In this document: positions 5,858 through 7,553 of the stretch, piece by piece
How the letters are laid out: each line of letters starts with the position of its first letter
How positions within the stretch are numbered: the first letter of the stretch is position 1
Assembly: GCA_009775535.1 (NCBI GenBank)
Contig: VSPW01000095.1
Span: 1-7,553 of the forward strand
Direction: 5' to 3'
From: Muribaculaceae bacterium
Lineage (GTDB): Bacteria > Bacteroidota > Bacteroidia > Bacteroidales > Muribaculaceae
DNA length: 7,553 nt
Made by a program: the position numbers and the translations under genes
The notes under the pieces: generated by a model
What the model saw: only the letters and a program-made list of their open reading frames with translations
What the model was told of the DNA's origin: nothing
Database searches by the model: none

Positions 5858-7519
5858 ATGGGATTTCGCAGTGTTATAACATTTATTGTATTGACCTTTG
5901 CTTTGCATTCATGTATGGATGATGACGGTGGGAAGATACATCAGGCGTATGGACTCCTGTCTGAGCATCCGGATAGTGCATATATAATCCTTAATGATAT
6001 TGATTACGAAGGGCTTTCGTCTGATGCCGACCGCGCAGGCTATATATTGCTCAAGGCCGAATCTAAAAAAGCCATGGGCCGGTCTTTGATTTCAGATACA
6101 TTGCTGCACTACGCTGTGGCCTATTATAGGGACAGAAGCGACACATTATCATACATGCGGGCATCATTTGCCTTTTCCGGACATCTTCATTCTTTAGATC
6201 GGGGAAAGGATGCCTATGCCGTTCTGGATTCGGCTTACAGCTATGTCTTTGGAGACACAAGTCTTATGATGGCGGTAAATCAGGAACGGTTGGGATTAAG
6301 TTTCAAGTATAAGGATTATGTCCGTTCTTTGGATTTGGTTCAATCTCAGTTGGGGCTTACCGATGACGCCCACTGGCGTATTGATTTTGAAATTAAGAAA
6401 ATATCACCGCTTATATCTCTTGGCCGCACAAAGGAAGCAATTTGCCTATGTGATTCATTGTTTGCTTTGTCTGGAGCTGCTGGAATGGATAAGGGGCAGG
6501 AAATGACTTTGCGTATAAACTATGCAGCCGTGCTTGCTGAAGATCCGGAGTCCTCCCAAAAGGCGGTAAGGATTCTGGAAGGTGTATTGGAGGAGTACGG
6601 TGATGCCAATAACGCTAAATTTGAATTATATATCCCAATGGTCCATTTATATCTTAATGCCGGGGACGTGGAATCTGCAAAAAAATATATTGCGATTGTT
6701 GACTCGGTAGGATTCGGACAGGGAAGGGCCGATATTGTTGCAAGTTCATATTTTGAATTTCTGAAACTTATCAAGGATTACCGTACAAGCGGCAATCTGT
6801 CTATGTCCAGGCTGACAGGTATTGCAAAGGCTCTCCGGTCGGCAGATGACAACGCGTTGCGACGGATGCAGGAGCGTAACGATGCTCTTGAAACGGCATA
6901 CGGTCTCAGCCGGAACAATTATGAACTTACCATCAGGCATCAGCGTCTTTTGATTATCTTTTTTGTCATTTTTCTTGTGGCTATTTTTGGTATAGGCGTA
7001 TTTTACTATATTTCATATAAGCGAAGGAAAAGGTTGATAGAAGCTGAAGAAAGGATTGAGACATTGCAGACACTCGTAAAATCTGCCGCCAATCCGGCAA
7101 CGGAAAGGAAGCTAGGCCTGTTGCAGAAACTGCTGCTACAGCAGCTGGGTATAATCAAGACTTTTGCGGGGTCACCTTCTACACAAAATCAGGAAGCCTT
7201 AAGAAAAATAAGCAATATCGGGAACACTGACGTTATGGCCGACACTCTTGTAAAATGGGAAGACCTTTATCCGGTCATCAATGAGCTTTATGGAAATTTC
7301 CATGCCAATATTGTAGGCGCATATAATGGACTTTTTTCAGATAGGGAAATCCATATCTTGTGCCTTATGCGGGCAGGCTTTTCTACAAAAGAAATTTCAG
7401 TCCTTCTTCAGCAGACTTCAAATTCAGTCTACGTAAGTAAGACATCGATAAGGAAGAAGTTGGCCCTGCCTCCAAAAGATGATTTTATCTTGTTTTTGCC
7501 CCAGCGTTTTGAGGCTTAA
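5858..7519 (+). CDS. Membrane-anchored TPR sensor with C-terminal LuxR-like HTH domain
   Basis: This 553-residue protein has a hydrophobic N-terminus with a possible lipobox ending LHSC at Cys19, followed by an acidic MDDDG. Residues 28-310 form a helical TPR-like region; it opens with the HPDSAYIIL and RAGYILLKAESKK pattern common in a large Bacteroidales family of TPR regulators. A coiled-coil-like stretch at 336-363 leads into one transmembrane helix at about 364-387, and the basic KRRKR at 388-392 indicates a cytoplasmic C-terminus. A second coiled-coil stretch follows (393-435). The end, 492-537, resembles the LuxR/GerE helix-turn-helix, with FSDREIHILCLMRAG for the first helices, FSTKEISVLL, then SNSVYVSKTSIRKKL as the recognition region. 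I infer that it senses something in the periplasm and binds DNA from the inner membrane. Its signal and targets are unknown. It is divergent from vsr. No convincing terminator follows in the 34 remaining bases. Confidence 0.88.
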   Translation: MGFRSVITFIVLTFALHSCMDDDGGKIHQAYGLLSEHPDSAYIILNDIDYEGLSSDADRAGYILLKAESKKAMGRSLISDTLLHYAVAYYRDRSDTLSYMRASFAFSGHLHSLDRGKDAYAVLDSAYSYVFGDTSLMMAVNQERLGLSFKYKDYVRSLDLVQSQLGLTDDAHWRIDFEIKKISPLISLGRTKEAICLCDSLFALSGAAGMDKGQEMTLRINYAAVLAEDPESSQKAVRILEGVLEEYGDANNAKFELYIPMVHLYLNAGDVESAKKYIAIVDSVGFGQGRADIVASSYFEFLKLIKDYRTSGNLSMSRLTGIAKALRSADDNALRRMQERNDALETAYGLSRNNYELTIRHQRLLIIFFVIFLVAIFGIGVFYYISYKRRKRLIEAEERIETLQTLVKSAANPATERKLGLLQKLLLQQLGIIKTFAGSPSTQNQEALRKISNIGNTDVMADTLVKWEDLYPVINELYGNFHANIVGAYNGLFSDREIHILCLMRAGFSTKEISVLLQQTSNSVYVSKTSIRKKLALPPKDDFILFLPQRFEA

Positions 7520-7553
7520 GGCCTATTCTGTGCAAATTAAGCTTTTTATAATT

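Noticed and set aside
7512..7524. Small inverted repeat AGGC-TTAAG-GCCT at the regulator stop as a terminator
   Set aside because: The stem is only 4 base pairs and the T-run at 7541-7545 is too far away to form an intrinsic terminator.

Overview
The window reads as chromosomal DNA of an anaerobic Bacteroidales bacterium (Bacteroides, Prevotella or Muribaculaceae-like; I cannot place it more finely). The evidence is the gene set and protein style: an operon in the order thiE-thiG-thiC-thiH-thiF, use of the oxygen-sensitive ThiH rather than ThiO, genes without Shine-Dalgarno sequences, two TAnnTTTG-type -7 promoter boxes, and a membrane-bound TPR/helix-turn-helix regulator of a kind very common in this order.

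Layout. Positions 2-136 hold the 3' end of an unrecognised plus-strand gene that overlaps the start of thiE. Positions 121-5197 are a tightly packed plus-strand thiamine operon: thiE (thiamine phosphate synthase), thiG (thiazole synthase), thiC (HMP-P synthase), thiH (tyrosine lyase) and thiF (ThiS adenylyltransferase). Spacings run from a 4-base ATGA overlap to 23 bases. The operon promoter, and any TPP riboswitch, must lie upstream of the window. Positions 5190-5696 on the minus strand encode Vsr, a mismatch endonuclease that converges on thiF and overlaps its last 8 bases. Positions 5697-5857 are a divergent promoter region. Positions 5858-7519 encode a membrane-anchored TPR sensor with a C-terminal LuxR-like DNA-binding domain. 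The last 34 bases hold nothing I can name.

How the genes work together. ThiC makes the pyrimidine half of thiamine (HMP-P) from aminoimidazole ribotide. ThiH makes dehydroglycine from tyrosine, ThiF activates the sulfur carrier ThiS, and ThiG joins these with deoxyxylulose 5-phosphate into the thiazole. ThiE couples the two halves. ThiS and ThiD are needed but are not in the window. The vsr and regulator genes have no evident link to thiamine.

I found no clearly new system. The points most worth a second look are a ThiF without its zinc-binding cysteines, a Vsr with no cytosine methylase beside it, the absence of any visible terminator between the convergent thi operon and vsr, the regulator's combined lipobox and transmembrane helix, and the unidentified gene upstream of thiE.
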